DNA of 64,000 nucleotides. It comes from Bidens hawaiensis. Its lineage: Eukaryota; Streptophyta; Magnoliopsida; Asterales; Asteraceae. The DNA lies in contig JAIQDT010005792.1 of the NCBI GenBank assembly GCA_021521415.1, positions 1 to 64,000 on the forward strand. The letters run 5' to 3'. This document shows, piece after piece, positions 1 through 11,051 of the stretch. The translations under genes were made by a program, and so were the position numbers. The notes beneath the pieces were generated by a model, which saw only the letters and a list, made by a program, of their open reading frames with translations, was not told the origin of the DNA and ran no database searches. Position 1 is the stretch's first letter. The number at the start of each line of letters is the position of its first letter.

Positions 1-55
1 ACATAGGAAGTTATTAGAATAGGCGGTACCGGTGTTGGTAGGGTATGGGACTTAT

Positions 56-99
<44 letters not shown>

Positions 100-607
100 T
101 GGTTGGGAGTCACGGTTACTAGATATTTCTGGTTAATGTCAAACGGGAGATTTGACTTGGTACCATCATAACTATAACCTGATAAGTCCGACTTATCACC
201 AATCGATGCTCTAGAAATTTCAGCATTCTCGGTACTTTTTATTATCTCATCCCCCGGTTCCTTATCCGGGTCTTATTTCACCATACTTGTACCCCCAAGA
301 TATGCACGTACATATATATATATATACACATTAGCACACATAAATAATATTATATACTTTACACATATGTTGCCATTTTTACCTATTAATGTACCGCGTG
401 ACTTCCCCTGAATTCCCTCGTGCGGACAAGTCAGTTATTATGTTCCGGACCATAATAAATCACTTGTCCATCCAAGTTCATCCAGACCTCGTCACTATAA
501 ATTATTAGTTGATATTCAGACCCTATAAGACTTGAGCTACTGGTTATATTTTAGGTATCTTTTAAAGACATCCTAATTCTTTATAACCTGGCTCTGATAC
601 CAAGTTC
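1..607 (-). other. 5' leader of a Tekay-like Gypsy element, partial
   Basis: This is the start of the internal region of a minus-strand LTR element whose 5' LTR lies to its right. I see no convincing coding sequence. It contains a run of about 38 T at 59-98, a short TA repeat near 313-326 and otherwise AT-rich leader sequence. The gag and pol genes would lie beyond the left edge. The element identity is inferred only from the LTR and the primer site. Confidence 0.55.
590..602 (-). other. Primer binding site (initiator Met tRNA)
   Basis: The plus strand reads GGCTCTGATACCA, so the minus strand gives TGGTATCAGAGCC, the classic match to the 3' end of plant initiator methionine tRNA. It lies five bases inside the LTR end at 608. 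That position sets the orientation as minus and marks the LTR to the right as the 5' LTR. Confidence 0.9.
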
Positions 608-3600
608 TGTAACACCCCGTAACCGCAGCGGAAACGTACACGGGATGCGACAGACACCTCTGATATCAACCACATTGTTTATAAAGAAAACCGAAGGCAT
701 TAATATACTTCAAAATTACATTATCTCGTCTTTCATTACCGTCTAGGTGATACACACATCATACAATACGATTCATAATTCTATCTGTTATAATGTATCC
801 TAACGTCCAGCACGCAAACCTTACACACATCAAGCACTTAGCACGTAATCAATCACTTTATCTTAGTTGTACCTGAAAAGCATGGGAGAAAACGGGTCAA
901 CTACGAATAGTTGGTGAGTTTCACTAATTTAAATAAACACTGACAGATCATTTTAATAATCATTTATTAGCAATGTAATTACGTTGGAAACTATGTTTCC
1001 CCAGTACATTTTCATTTATCTTCTGGGAACTATGTTACCCCAGAACAATAATAACCTCTGGGAACTATGTTACCCCAGAACAATAATAACCTCTGGGAAC
1101 TATGTTACCCCAGAACAATAATAACTTCCGGGAACTATGTTACCCCAGAACAATAATAACCTCTGGGAACTATGTTACCCCAGAACAATCATAACCTCCG
1201 GGAACTATGTTACCCCAGAACAATAATAACCTCTGGGAACTAAGTTACCCCAGAACAATAATAACCTCTGGGAACTATGTTACCCCAGAACAATCATAAC
1301 CTCCGGGAACTATGTTACCCCAGAACAATAATAACCTCTGGGAACTAAGTTACCCCAGAACAATAATATCCTCTGGGAACTATGTTACCCCAGAACAATA
1401 ATAACCTCTGGGAACTATGTTACCCCAGAACAATAATAACCTCCGGGAACTAAGTTACCCCAGAACAATCCCACTCAATAATCAATTTATATATTCTGTG
1501 CATCAAACCATATATATAAAAATATACAAGTGTTTCCATACGATCGGTATGTACTTAAATACTTTAATTAAGACATGCTTTCCGCCCCGGGAAAATATTT
1601 AAAACAGTTCAATAAAAAGGGGCTCGTGAAAACTCACCTTAGCACATGCAAGTAGGCAACAACGATCAATATCAGTTAACCCGTCCAATCGGTAATATGA
1701 TCCCTACGATCATTATTATACAATTATTGTTTATATAATCTTTAATCTTATCAATCGGTACACCTGGGGACACTGTCAACCCAGCACTGTACCCGTTCTG
1801 GGGGCAAGGTTAACCCAGAAATACTTCTCCGGACTCAGATTGTGATGTCGTTTAGAGTTCCAAGGTCACAACTACTATTAGTCGTTTTTCTCGTTTTGCG
1901 TGCCTAGCACTGTTATCCGTTTTTATGTTTCAAAAATGAGTTTGGTCACACACGACCCGAAAATAGTGGTTGACGGATAATTTAATTAAAGATGTGAAAT
2001 TATAGCTCGGTTTAGACGTCCCGATTGGCCGCGGAACCCGTTTCCGTCTTTGGCGTACCGGAAACTATTAAAATAGATTAAAATTACTCAAATCATCCGA
2101 ATTATTTTCGGATGATTTATTTTTACTTGTTTAGTTCATTTATATGAAAATAGTTCATTTTTACGGTTTTTGTACACCAGTCAGTTCGCTTAAGCGAACT
2201 TCACCGGTTTACGCGTTTTACTTTAAAAGTTTGATAATTAGCACAAATAATTATCCGTTTACTCTCGGATCTTGAAAATTTGCACAAATCACTTTTTAAC
2301 AGTGGGTAATTTTATAAAAATATTTCCAGAATTAATTCTTATATTTAAAATTTACTTATCTATTTTTAAACACCATTTAAACACTAAATATGTCGTAAAT
2401 ACTAAACGATCTTAGAAAAATCCCAAATTTCTCCTGGATGTCCCCTGCCATCCACATAGTCCCCTGTAATTTTTCCAAAACCAAAATCTTCTTTTAAATG
2501 CCATTTTTACTAAAACCGAGCTAGAAATCCCTAGAACTCGTTTAACCGAAAAGCCTACTTAGACTTCTCCAACAGACCTCAAATTTTGTGTGTGACTTAT
2601 ACATGATATGAAAAGCTTATCCACAATTTTCCAGAATTTTTCATGACATTTAACTATTTTTCACCATTTTTGGCCAAAACGGAGCATTAAATTCACCAAA
2701 TATTCATCCTTTATCCAAAAATTACCAAAAATTCGCAGAACTCATATTTCCATGTGTTTAACACCTCTGTAAAATTTCATGACCTAACTCTAAACGACCA
2801 ACAATCTGTCCAAATTTCCCAAAACCGAACATAACCGAATATACCTTTCGTTTTCCGCCACTACAAGCTACAAACTCATCTTTCCGCCTTATCTACCACT
2901 AAATACAGAGCCTACAAACAACATACCACAATACCAAGCAAGTTACACTCACGATCAAGCCATTTATTTCATGGTTACGGTTAAAACATCAAAACAAAGA
3001 TTTTGACCGTAAAAATCCGTTTTTGACTCTTTTAACTACTTTCTTGGACCAAGATCCCTTGTATAACTCGTATACATCACTTGATCATGCAAGAATCGGT
3101 TCCATCTCGGGTTTTCACCCTTTTTCATTTGGAAACCTCCTTTTCTTGCAAGAACACTCAAGAAACAAAGATAATTACGTACATAACACGATCTTTACCT
3201 CGGTTTTTCTTGTTAAAAGTCTCGGTTTTTGATCAAGGGGGTTGAGAGAGTTGAAGGTTTGATGGATTATTGGATGAAAAAAAAGAAAATGAAATGAGGT
3301 TGGACCAAAGGGTCCGATCGGCCTAAGGTAAGAGGTGGGGTGGGACCCACAAGTTCAATCTTGGCCACATGTTTGGATTCTCGTAATCCGGATAATGTTT
3401 TGGATAATCTGGTTCTGTTCGTTTCTCGGTTAAACGTTTAATTCGGTTTACAACGAGGCCAAAATGGTTGTTTTTCGGCTTAAAATAAAATTTATATAAA
3501 ACCGATTTAAAAACTTAAACCATGGCATTTATTAACTCGAAACGTCATATTATTAGTTATTACGCATCTTTTTCGGCTTGATCGATCGTCTCTTGCTCGG

Positions 3601-3880
3601 TTTGGTATTAAAGGTTTCGTTTATCGTACCGACGTACTATTAAATCGAAATCCTTTTTCTGTGCTTTAATCCACTTATCCCGAAGCTTTATTACTTCGTA
3701 ACCTCACTAAATATCATAAATCTCGTCTATAATTGAACCCTCGATTCATTCGGGTTTCAATAACTATCGATCGTTTGATCGCATAATCAATACGGTGAAT
3801 TATATATTCACGTACAATCAATACAATGAATCATGTTTTCTCGTATAATTACCACGGTAACTCATGTACCCGACGTTACA
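608..3880 (-). repeat. 5' LTR, Tekay-like Gypsy (about 3.3 kb)
   Basis: The plus strand begins TGTAACACCCCG next to the primer site and ends at GACGTTACA, giving TG...CA ends when read on the minus strand. The right boundary is inferred: the next bases (3881 on) return to the degenerate Copia-1 env-position ORF, so the element interrupted that ORF. A 3.3-kb LTR suits the Tekay/Del chromovirus lineage, known for long LTRs. The partner LTR and second TSD copy are outside the window; a 5-base TSD would be TATGA at 3881-3885. Apart from the tandem repeat at 1011-1473 I see no coding capacity. Confidence 0.7.
1011..1473. repeat. 35-bp tandem repeat, about 13 units, in the Tekay LTR
   Basis: Units read roughly CTCTGGGAACTATGTTACCC followed by CAGAACAATAATAAC. 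Changes are few (tat/taa, ctc/tcc, ata/atc). Each unit holds a short inverted repeat, TCTGGG and CCCAGA, around an 11-12 base centre, so the array is a string of potential hairpins. Degenerate units precede it (984-1010) and occur again near 1765-1825 (CTGGGGACACTG, TTCTGGGGGCAAGG). Confidence 0.9.
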
Positions 3881-6800
3881 TATGACGTAACTAACGTCTA
3901 CCGGTTAGGGTATACCTGGTTTCGTCGGAATCGTTACAAAATGTCTTCTTGAACATCCCTTCAATCAACTCAGCAGGCAGTTTAACAAGTTCAGCTAGGT
4001 TTTCACCTGCGTCTCTGAATAATCTTCCAATCATTTCCAAAACTCTTTCATTATTCAACTGTCCAGCTGGTACAAATCTTCCTCCTACAAAACTTCTTGG
4101 ATTATCACCTTCTAACAACACTTTCTCCCATTCAGCATTCTGCATATAGAATAATTCTTTCAGTTGAGCTTTACCCAATGCATCAAAGGCATTTTTTCAT
4201 TCCTTTATGCTTCACCATCACATATTTCAATATCTTAATCATTTCCTCATTATCCCATGGATCTGTTGGTTTATCTGGTTCTGGTTCTTGCTTTACTTCC
4301 ACTGGGATAGGAATCCCTTTAGTTTCAGCCCTTTTCAGTTCTTTTTCAGCCTTTCGTTTCTCTCTTAAAGTTATAATTCTTCTTTTCTTGGTAGGTGGCT
4401 CAGGTTGATCTTCCCTTGATTGTCAAACAGAGGGTTCAGGTTGATCTCTCTTTGATTTATTCTTCTTTTGCAGTCTGTTATAGTGAGATTCAATAGTAGC
4501 ATTAGACAAGCTGTTTACTAGTTCAGGTGCAATGCCCCTATCAATCAGATTACCACATTTTCCAGCATATCTTTTCTTTATTTTTTTAATTTTTCCTTCC
4601 AATCTTTCTCTTTCTTCTCTCTCCCTTCTTTCTCTATTTACAATAAAGGTTTCTTCAAGAACCTTGAAGGTCATCCTGGTTAAGTCTTTTTCATTTAATC
4701 CACAACCTCTCAAGTACTCTCTATATCTCAAAGAGTCACGATTTTTCTTTTGCATAATTCTTTTCAACTCATCATGCTCTTTCTCTATCATCCTCAGCAA
4801 CTCCTCATCAAAGAGTGGAGCCAGATCATCAAACTTATGACCAAATGTGGTCAGCTTCACTATCAAAGGATTTTTCTTTTGAGCTTCATTTAAACTTTGC
4901 TGAATGTTTGTCCTTTGCTCATCAGTCATTTCCACTTGTGGAGACAAAACATCAGCCTTTTCAGCTGTATTACCCTGATCATTATCATCACTTTCATCTT
5001 CAGAGGTGTCTTCCTTCTCAGTTGATTCGTTCAAAGCATCAATATTTTCTTCTTCATCAGGGTTTAGAACATTTTCAACAACATCTTCTGGCCTTATCAT
5101 TTGTATTGGAACATGACTTAAGGAGCTTTCTTTCTATTCAGGAGTTTCAACAAATATTTATTCTTATCATCCCATTTTCCCTTCTTAGCTGATTCATATT
5201 TTTCAGCTTGTTCATGAACTTTTCTTTTTCTTGTATACATATTTGCAAACCTATTCACTTTTCATGATTTTGGAGGCCTTTTCCATCATCTCTTCAACAG
5301 TTTCTTCAGTTTTCCCCTGTTTCATAGGTTCTTCATTTTCTTTCTCAGGTTCATTGTGGGGAAGACTGAATGCATCAATTACTATTGCTAAAGAATTGTC
5401 TATCTCTTCAGCTCTTTTCATTTTAATTAGAATTTTAATGACCTCTTGGTCCTCAACAACTTCTTCATCAACAATTTTAGCAATTTTTGCTTGCTCAATA
5501 AGTGTTTCCTGCTCTGCCAGATCTTCTCTAGTTAGGGTTTGGGCAATGAATTCCCTCTCCTTTATTTCTTTTAATACTTGTTCCAGCCTTCTGGCAGCAG
5601 CAACATTTTTATCTTCTTCCTCTTCTTCATCATCACTTGCCCTTATAGGCTCATCCTCCTCATCATCTCTGTCAGCAACAGATTTTCCCTTTTCAAGTCT
5701 TCTTTTCTTTTCACTTTCAGTTTCTGAGGGAAAATTATCAATGTCTTCAGACAAGTATTCCATTTCCTTGTCTGCTCAGCATTCTTGGAACCTTCTTCAG
5801 CAGTTTCAGTTACAATTGGTTCCTCAGCTGCAACATTCATTTCAATATCAGTGGCATGTTCTTCAGTGACTACATTTTCAGCCACAACATCAGTTGCTAT
5901 AGCTTCTGATGTTACCACAGTTTCAGTGATTGATCTTTCCACCTCATTCTCAATCTCATCATCATTTCTTTCAACAACATTCAAAACCTCATTGTTCACA
6001 TCATAGTTTTGTTCTCCCTCACCAACTGATCTATCACCTTCATAATACTCATCAAGAATCATCCTTTCTCCTCTATCTTCCTCATCATCACTATCACCAT
6101 AATTACTTAATATGCTTTTCAAACCATTGTCATCAACCGCCTTCTCTCCTATATCCACTATTTCTTCATTATCAGCATCAGTTGCCTCAACAGTTGGAAT
6201 ATTCTCCCCCTATTTTGGGTCAGCTGAGGTCTTTTCAACCTCCTTCTCCAGGATTTGAATTCTTGAAAGTGATTGGGCCAACTGAGCCTTTAAATCATCA
6301 TTCTACTTTCTTAACTCCGCATTTTCTTCCCTCAACTCCACAGCTTCTATTATTAATTCAAAGTTTCTTCTGTAAAGATTGGAAATATGGGGAGGGGTAG
6401 TAGGTGGTGTGGTAGGAAAAGGTTCAGGTATAGGGTTGATGGGTTGTTCGGTTGTATGGATTGTGGGAATGGACCATGTGTGTATTGGATGTGTTGAGAT
6501 GTGGTATGGGCTATGGGTTACGCTGGGTTTGAGGTAGGGTTTGGTGGAATTGGTCATTTGGTTATGGTGGTTAGGGTGGTGTTTATGGCGGTGTGTCTAA
6601 GGGTGTAGTTGGTGATGTTTGTGTAGATGTCTCTGGTGGTGTTTGATGTAGTGTTTCATGTAAGTCTTGGATTAGGGCTGGTGGTGTTTAAGCTGGGGAT
6701 TGAATTAGTGTAGGTGGTGTGCGTGGTGGGGATTGGTTATGGTCAGTGGTGGTGAGTAAGGTGGTGTGGCTATAGGTGTGGATGGTGGTGATGAGATGGG

Positions 6801-7756
6801 CTGGTTCTCCCCCGTGAACAAGTACATAATCAATTAAACCTCCTCCATCTCTTCCTTCATCAACATCTCCTTCATCATTATCATCACCTACATCTCCATC
6901 ATCATCGCTTTCATCACTCTCATCCTCCTCCTCCTCCTCCTTTGAGCTTAACTCAGGTACTGGCATAATATCCAAGTCATGGTTCATTAACCATGGCAAA
7001 ATATCAAACGGAGTTTTTGGATTAAATCTGCTGGTACTTGCCATGTTAGCAATTCGTTTGTAGGTGTTGGGATTCTGCAGGACATGAGTTGTACCCATTA
7101 TGGGTAAATCTTGTAGCTCATTATTGAAAATTATCTGCAGAAATCTTGGATAAGCTAAGAATCTGCTTTTTCAGCCTTCTTCAAAATGCCTACCATCCCA
7201 TCAAAAATTATCTTGGAGAAATTGAATGGTAGATCATAGACAATAGCAACAGTGGCGTTTGCTAAATCACGACTCATTAGAGTCCAAGATCCTTTTCTCA
7301 TGGCAAAGCCCTGGATCAAATGATGTATCAAAAATCTGTATAAGTTAGGGAACATGCCATTTTGAAATTGACCTTCATGCACTGTCCCTTGATATCCCAT
7401 TGTTTGCACAAATATTCTCAGCAGATGATCAGTGTTGAAGTTGATTGGATTGTGGTCGTCTTCATGTAGCTGCAAGCATCTTTTTAAAATCATTCAGTGA
7501 TGTAAATTTCTTGCCTTGCCACGATAGCCTATATCTGCCTACCGTTTATACCATCAACCAGCGGTGCTGAGCGCCAAAAATCAAGCAAATGATTTCTGTA
7601 GATCACCGGGCACTCAGTCAAGGCAAATCGAATGTTTGATCTTCTCAGCCACCTTATCATCAGAGCCACTTCCGCATTATCAGGAGTAATTTGCAACAAG
7701 GCACACATGTTGTGCTTTTGTTCAAATGGATATCTCGAATTTCCTTGATTAGCCAT
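3881..7756 (-). pseudogene. Env-position ORF of Copia-1, degenerate
   Basis: The ORF starts at ATG 7756 (residues MANQGNSRYPF) and runs leftward in at least five broken frames until cut by the Tekay LTR. The first 210 codons resemble the N-terminal part of the Copia-3 ORF: a predicted helical core with a MGYQGTVHEGQF segment matching MGYEGTYPPAIKKPF there. The middle is low-complexity, with long Glu/Asp runs (near 6900-6950 and 5600-5660) and Thr/Pro-rich stretches. The rightmost end of the visible tail (3891-4178) has LVKLPAELIEGMF. At about 1,290 codons and still open to the left, it is much longer than its Copia-2 and Copia-3 counterparts (about 800-850). I see no signal peptide or membrane segment, so 'env' describes position only. 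Confidence 0.72.
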
Positions 7757-7782
7757 ATCTGAACACACACACAAACATATTC
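7757..7782 (-). promoter_or_regulatory. Putative 3' splice site before the Copia-1 env-position ORF
   Basis: On the minus strand a T/G-rich tract (TTTGTGTGTGTGTTCAG) ends in CAG, then AT, then the ATG at 7756. The CAG-NN-ATG spacing is the same in Copia-2 and Copia-3. I inferred splicing from this consensus; no donor was fixed. Confidence 0.5.
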
Positions 7783-8613
7783 AAAGCAGAAATTAGTGCT
7801 AAAGTTCACAGCTTTAAGTAATCTCAAGTTATAATTTGAAGAAAATCAGAAGAAATTTCATTAAGAACCCGATCTTCAACAAATTTATAACCTACAAACA
7901 TAACAAAGAGTTAGTAAATATGCATAATCAAAGCCCAATATGACTTAATCGGTGTCGGAAAACACTTAATTGAAGCTTACCAAGTCGGAATAAGTGGGCT
8001 GGAAAATTAGGGTTAGGGAATTGAGATTATTGCGATTAGTCGGTTGAGTTTCTAAGATCTTTGAGCAAGAGAGTGGAAGGTGAGAGAAAAAGTGGGAAAA
8101 AATTTCTCTAACTCCCTCTTATATACCTTTTTGAAGGTGGGTTTTAATTGAATTTTGTCGTGTAGTGAGTTAATAGCTGTCAAACAGTACTATTTACTAT
8201 TTAAAATATTCACATTCAAAACCTTGCTCGATAAAGTTCATGTATCATACCTTGCTCGGAAAAGTTTATTCGAATATTAACAAGGTTTTCTCGGAACTTT
8301 CCACTTTTTCAAAGCTTGATCGTTTTAAAAATATTAAAATATATCTAAGTAAAATGAAGAAAGCTTACTCGAAATACAAGATTGCTTGAGAACTGAATCA
8401 AGGCAGATAATCAAGTATAAATTATCAAGTAGGCAACCTTGCTAGGAATCAATTAAGATTCCCAAATAAATATCTCAGACATACTTCTAATTACAAACCT
8501 TACTCGAATAGCTTAACTTATCACAAACTCTACCCGTAAATGTAAAATAGTTCACAAATATTCAATCAAGTATACTTTTATGTAAAGTACGCTTGAAAAA
8601 CTTCAAGAATTCA
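7783..8613 (-). other. Copia-1 pol-env spacer, env-proximal part
   Basis: Non-coding. On the plus strand short words such as TTGCTCGATAA, TTGCTCGGAA, CTTACTCGAA and CCTTGCTAGG recur every 30-50 bases from about 8220 to 8540, continuing across the Copia-4 insertion at 11057-11700. The same kind of word occurs in the Copia-1 LTR (about 32930-33370). No ORF of note. Confidence 0.6.
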
Positions 8614-8618
8614 AAGTG

Positions 8619-9027
8619 TGTAAGTCCCGAATCTGGATCACTACAACTATGATATTAACCCGAACATGATGTTAGTGCGAAATTCTAACATAGTGGTGAT
8701 TCAAGAACAATTAAACGAAATAATATAAATATGGTGAACACGATGTAATACTCCAAATTCACACGATTATATTATTAAACCGTCTGGTACATGAGATTAC
8801 ACAATCTGTATTGCTCTCTAGATGGTGGCTATGATTTATGTTTCTACTCACCAAAAACTGAACTGGCAACCTAGAACCCTATACAATGCATTCTATATAT
8901 TGGGTACTCAATACACAAGCCCAACCATAGCCCAAAGCCCACCGAGATCCATAAGGATCTTACATAGCCCAATACGAAGCCCAATAAACATATAACTAAG
9001 TACAAACCACCAAATATGGACCCAACA
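8619..9027 (-). repeat. Left LTR of Copia-4, inverted (409 bp)
   Basis: The plus strand starts TGTAAGTCCCGAATCTGG and ends GGACCCAACA; reversed, it runs TGTTGGGTCC...GGGACTTACA. Its last 40 or so bases match the right LTR almost exactly, but the rest differs strongly, so it comes from a different subfamily. It is followed at 9028 by the reverse complement of a polypurine tract (ATCTCCCCATTGG), as expected for a 3' LTR on the minus strand. Confidence 0.85.
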
Positions 9028-9281
9028 ATCTCCCCATTGGTTTGTAGCTTCGTTCTTGTTTATTTCACTTCAGACTAGCCTAACCGAAATCTATATGGAT
9101 TTCGGTATTACACCAATGCAATTCTTTAACTCATCTTTGTTTATATCACTTTAGTCTTGATCATGTAGTGGCCTTTTGATATGCGTCAGTCTAACCAAAT
9201 TATGGCCCAACAATCTCCCCCTTAGACTGATGCTTTCAAAATCTTCAAACTCTTTACTTGAACATGATCAAAAACATGCCA
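9028..9281 (-). other. Copia-4 internal mosaic with two PPT/LTR-start junctions
   Basis: On the minus strand a purine tract CTAAGGGGGAGA followed by TTGTTGGGCCATAATTTGG lies at about 9193-9222. About 165 bases later a second tract, AATGGGGAGA followed by TTGTTGGGTCC, lies at the LTR border (about 9025-9037). Two LTR starts in a row suggest template switching during reverse transcription. The rest shows no ORF. Confidence 0.6.
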
Positions 9282-10650
9282 CTTAATGTTGCTCCCTCCA
9301 GCCATCATTTCAAGATCTGTTGTCTAGGGATTTTGTTAGTGAATTTGACTTTGAGACAGATATTCCACACACGGCTGAGGCCAACATGCCACTTAATGCT
9401 GCTCCCTCCAACTCATCAGGCCCAGAAAATCAAGGTCAGTCAAGTTAAAATTCTACTGATAAGATTGCTGAGATTCTTGCCATGCAAGAAAGATTTACGC
9501 AGAACAAGGGCAAGGGTATTGTGATAGAAGAAGATGCTACGGTTGACGTGCAAGCTCTCCAACGTCAAGTTTTTGAACTCGAACAAGATTCAGTTGTAAA
9601 AGATATTCGTATTCAAGAGTTGGAAGCAGGTAACTCTGATAAAGATGCCAAGATCAAAGAATTACAGTCCAATATGGGAGAGTTAACGGCTTTGTATCTT
9701 GACCTCCAACAAAAGTTGTTTCAGAAGTTTGGAGATGAATTTAAAGGCTGTGATGATGTGGCCTCCAAAATGCCCAACATTAATCAAGGTGGCAGCTCTA
9801 CTATTCGCCCTGTAGAGAACATTGATGAGTCTAAGAAATTGAAACAATATATGGACGTACCACCAATATCCAAAGAAAAGTCCGATAGAGTTCAGAAGAA
9901 GCTGCTGGTGATGAAGAACTCAAATCAGAATGTTGAATCATCAGATCATCCAGACAAGTTCATCATTACTTTTCAAAAGGATATTCTGATAAATACGGTG
10001 ATCGATCGGGAGTTCTATCATGGGGTTTTGATGCGGACAAGAATATATGGTGGGTAAAGAGGAAGTCAGGAACAACTGAGTATTACAAGAAGATGAAAGA
10101 CTTTGGTTCCTGGACCAAAGTGGATCTTAGTGACCTGATTAACTCTCCTTTCACCAACCCGATGAATGATAAACGTGGTATAGACTTCCGGAACTTTCTA
10201 AGAAGTCAGGTCTGTAGAGGTTTCCCAAACATGACAACTGCAGAATCCTTTCTAAAGAAAGCCAAGGGAGTCAAGGATCCAAGGACTGGAAAAACTATGG
10301 TCAACGTCATGTGGCCAGCTACAAACAAGGCTACTCGCATTCCTGTTCCTGAAGCGATTCCAGATGGCACATTGGATAACATGATATTTTGGATGTATGA
10401 TAGTGTCACTGCCACAGTTGTTATTAAGCTGGCGAAAGGAAAGGGTCAGTACAGATTTGTTGATCCAAGAGACTTATTAAAGTTGGGAGAAAGGGACATC
10501 AAGAACCTCAGTACTTTCCAGATAATTGGTTATCCGATTTTTGAAACGGCTGCTAAAGAATTCACTGGTATGGTAGCCTCTATCATCAGATGTAAGTTAT
10601 GGGCAGGAGGATTGAAGGATGTTGATATAGACTACATGGAGCATGAATAA
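9282..10650 (+). pseudogene. Env-position ORF fragment in Copia-4
   Basis: Clearly homologous to codons 370-849 of the Copia-3 ORF. It keeps the coiled-coil part (VFELEQDSVVKDIRIQELEA, then LTALYLDLQQKLFQKFGDEF) and the C-terminal domain with KSGTTEYYKKMK, YRFVDPRDLLKLGERD and FTGMVASIIR. It ends at a TAA about 22 bases before the LTR, as in Copia-3. The N-terminal half is missing, a stop interrupts the frame near 9445, and a frameshift lies near 9985. A repeat of about 28 bases (ACATGCCACTTAATG...) occurs at about 9273-9300 and 9380-9408. Not functional. Confidence 0.85.
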
Positions 10651-10660
10651 AGATACAAAC

Positions 10661-10672
10661 CAAGGGAGAGAT
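10661..10672 (+). other. Polypurine tract of Copia-4
   Basis: CAAGGGAGAGAT directly before the LTR start TGTTGGGCC at 10673. It is slightly degenerate next to the Copia-3 tract (AAGGGGGAGAT). Confidence 0.85.
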
Positions 10673-11051
10673 TGTTGGGCCTGGTTTATATGCTTTGTAC
10701 TTGGCCTACATATGTATGATATGGGCTACAGGTTTAGTGTGTGAGCCTGGGCTTTTGGGCTTTAGTTGGGCTTAGGTGTTTTGGTTTCCCTATATATAGG
10801 TCATGTAGTGTATAGGGTAAAGGTTGTTCATTCATTATCTTTGTTAGTATTTTTGGCCATCTACCAGTTGTTGGACGAGCAAGTATTGTAAGTGCTTAAG
10901 CACCCGACGTATCTTAATATACGTGTGTTTTGAAGCAATATCGTTACGTTCTTGACTTTACTTGTGTTCTTGATTCACCAAGTGTTGGTATTCCGCACCA
11001 ATACTTGTTTATTGATATCATAGTTGTAGTGATCCAGATTCGGGACTTACA
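10673..11051 (+). repeat. Right LTR of Copia-4 (379 bp)
   Basis: It runs TGTTGGGCCTGG...CGGGACTTACA and is clearly related to the Copia-3 LTRs: a shared CCCTATATATAGG promoter block near 10790, AAGTGCTTAAGCACC, and a shared end. It is bounded by the polypurine tract and the TSD AAGTG. Confidence 0.9.

Larger units (their letters stand above)
8619..11051. mobile_element. Copia-4: aberrant SIRE-like insertion with two inverted LTRs
   Basis: The 2,433-bp insertion is flanked by a perfect 5-bp TSD, AAGTG (8614-8618 and 11052-11056). The left end is an LTR in minus orientation (8619-9027), the right end an LTR in plus orientation (10673-11051). Both outer ends are therefore the same LTR 3' end (U5), reading ...TTCGGGACTTACA outward. 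Between them are a short mosaic with two polypurine/LTR-start junctions on the minus strand and a plus-strand remnant of the env-position ORF. There is no gag or pol. It resembles Copia-3 (related U5 and ORF). Confidence 0.85.

Noticed and set aside
59..98. Poly-T run as the tail of a minus-strand LINE or SINE
   Set aside because: No LINE coding sequence, no SINE A/B boxes and no flanking TSD are visible; it lies in an LTR-element leader.
590..602. tRNA gene fragment
   Set aside because: The match is only the 3' acceptor complement, placed exactly at the LTR edge, so it is a primer binding site.
1011..1473. CRISPR-like regular repeats
   Set aside because: Units are directly adjacent with no variable spacers, and the context is a plant LTR.
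5231..5869. Ser-rich 212-codon plus-strand ORF
   Set aside because: It is the antisense shadow of the Glu/Asp-rich env-position ORF of Copia-1; the acidic codons read as Ser/Phe on the other strand.
8619..9027. Solo LTR inserted separately beside Copia-4
   Set aside because: No TSD lies between it and the rest, and the outer TSD AAGTG encloses both parts, so one insertion is the better account.
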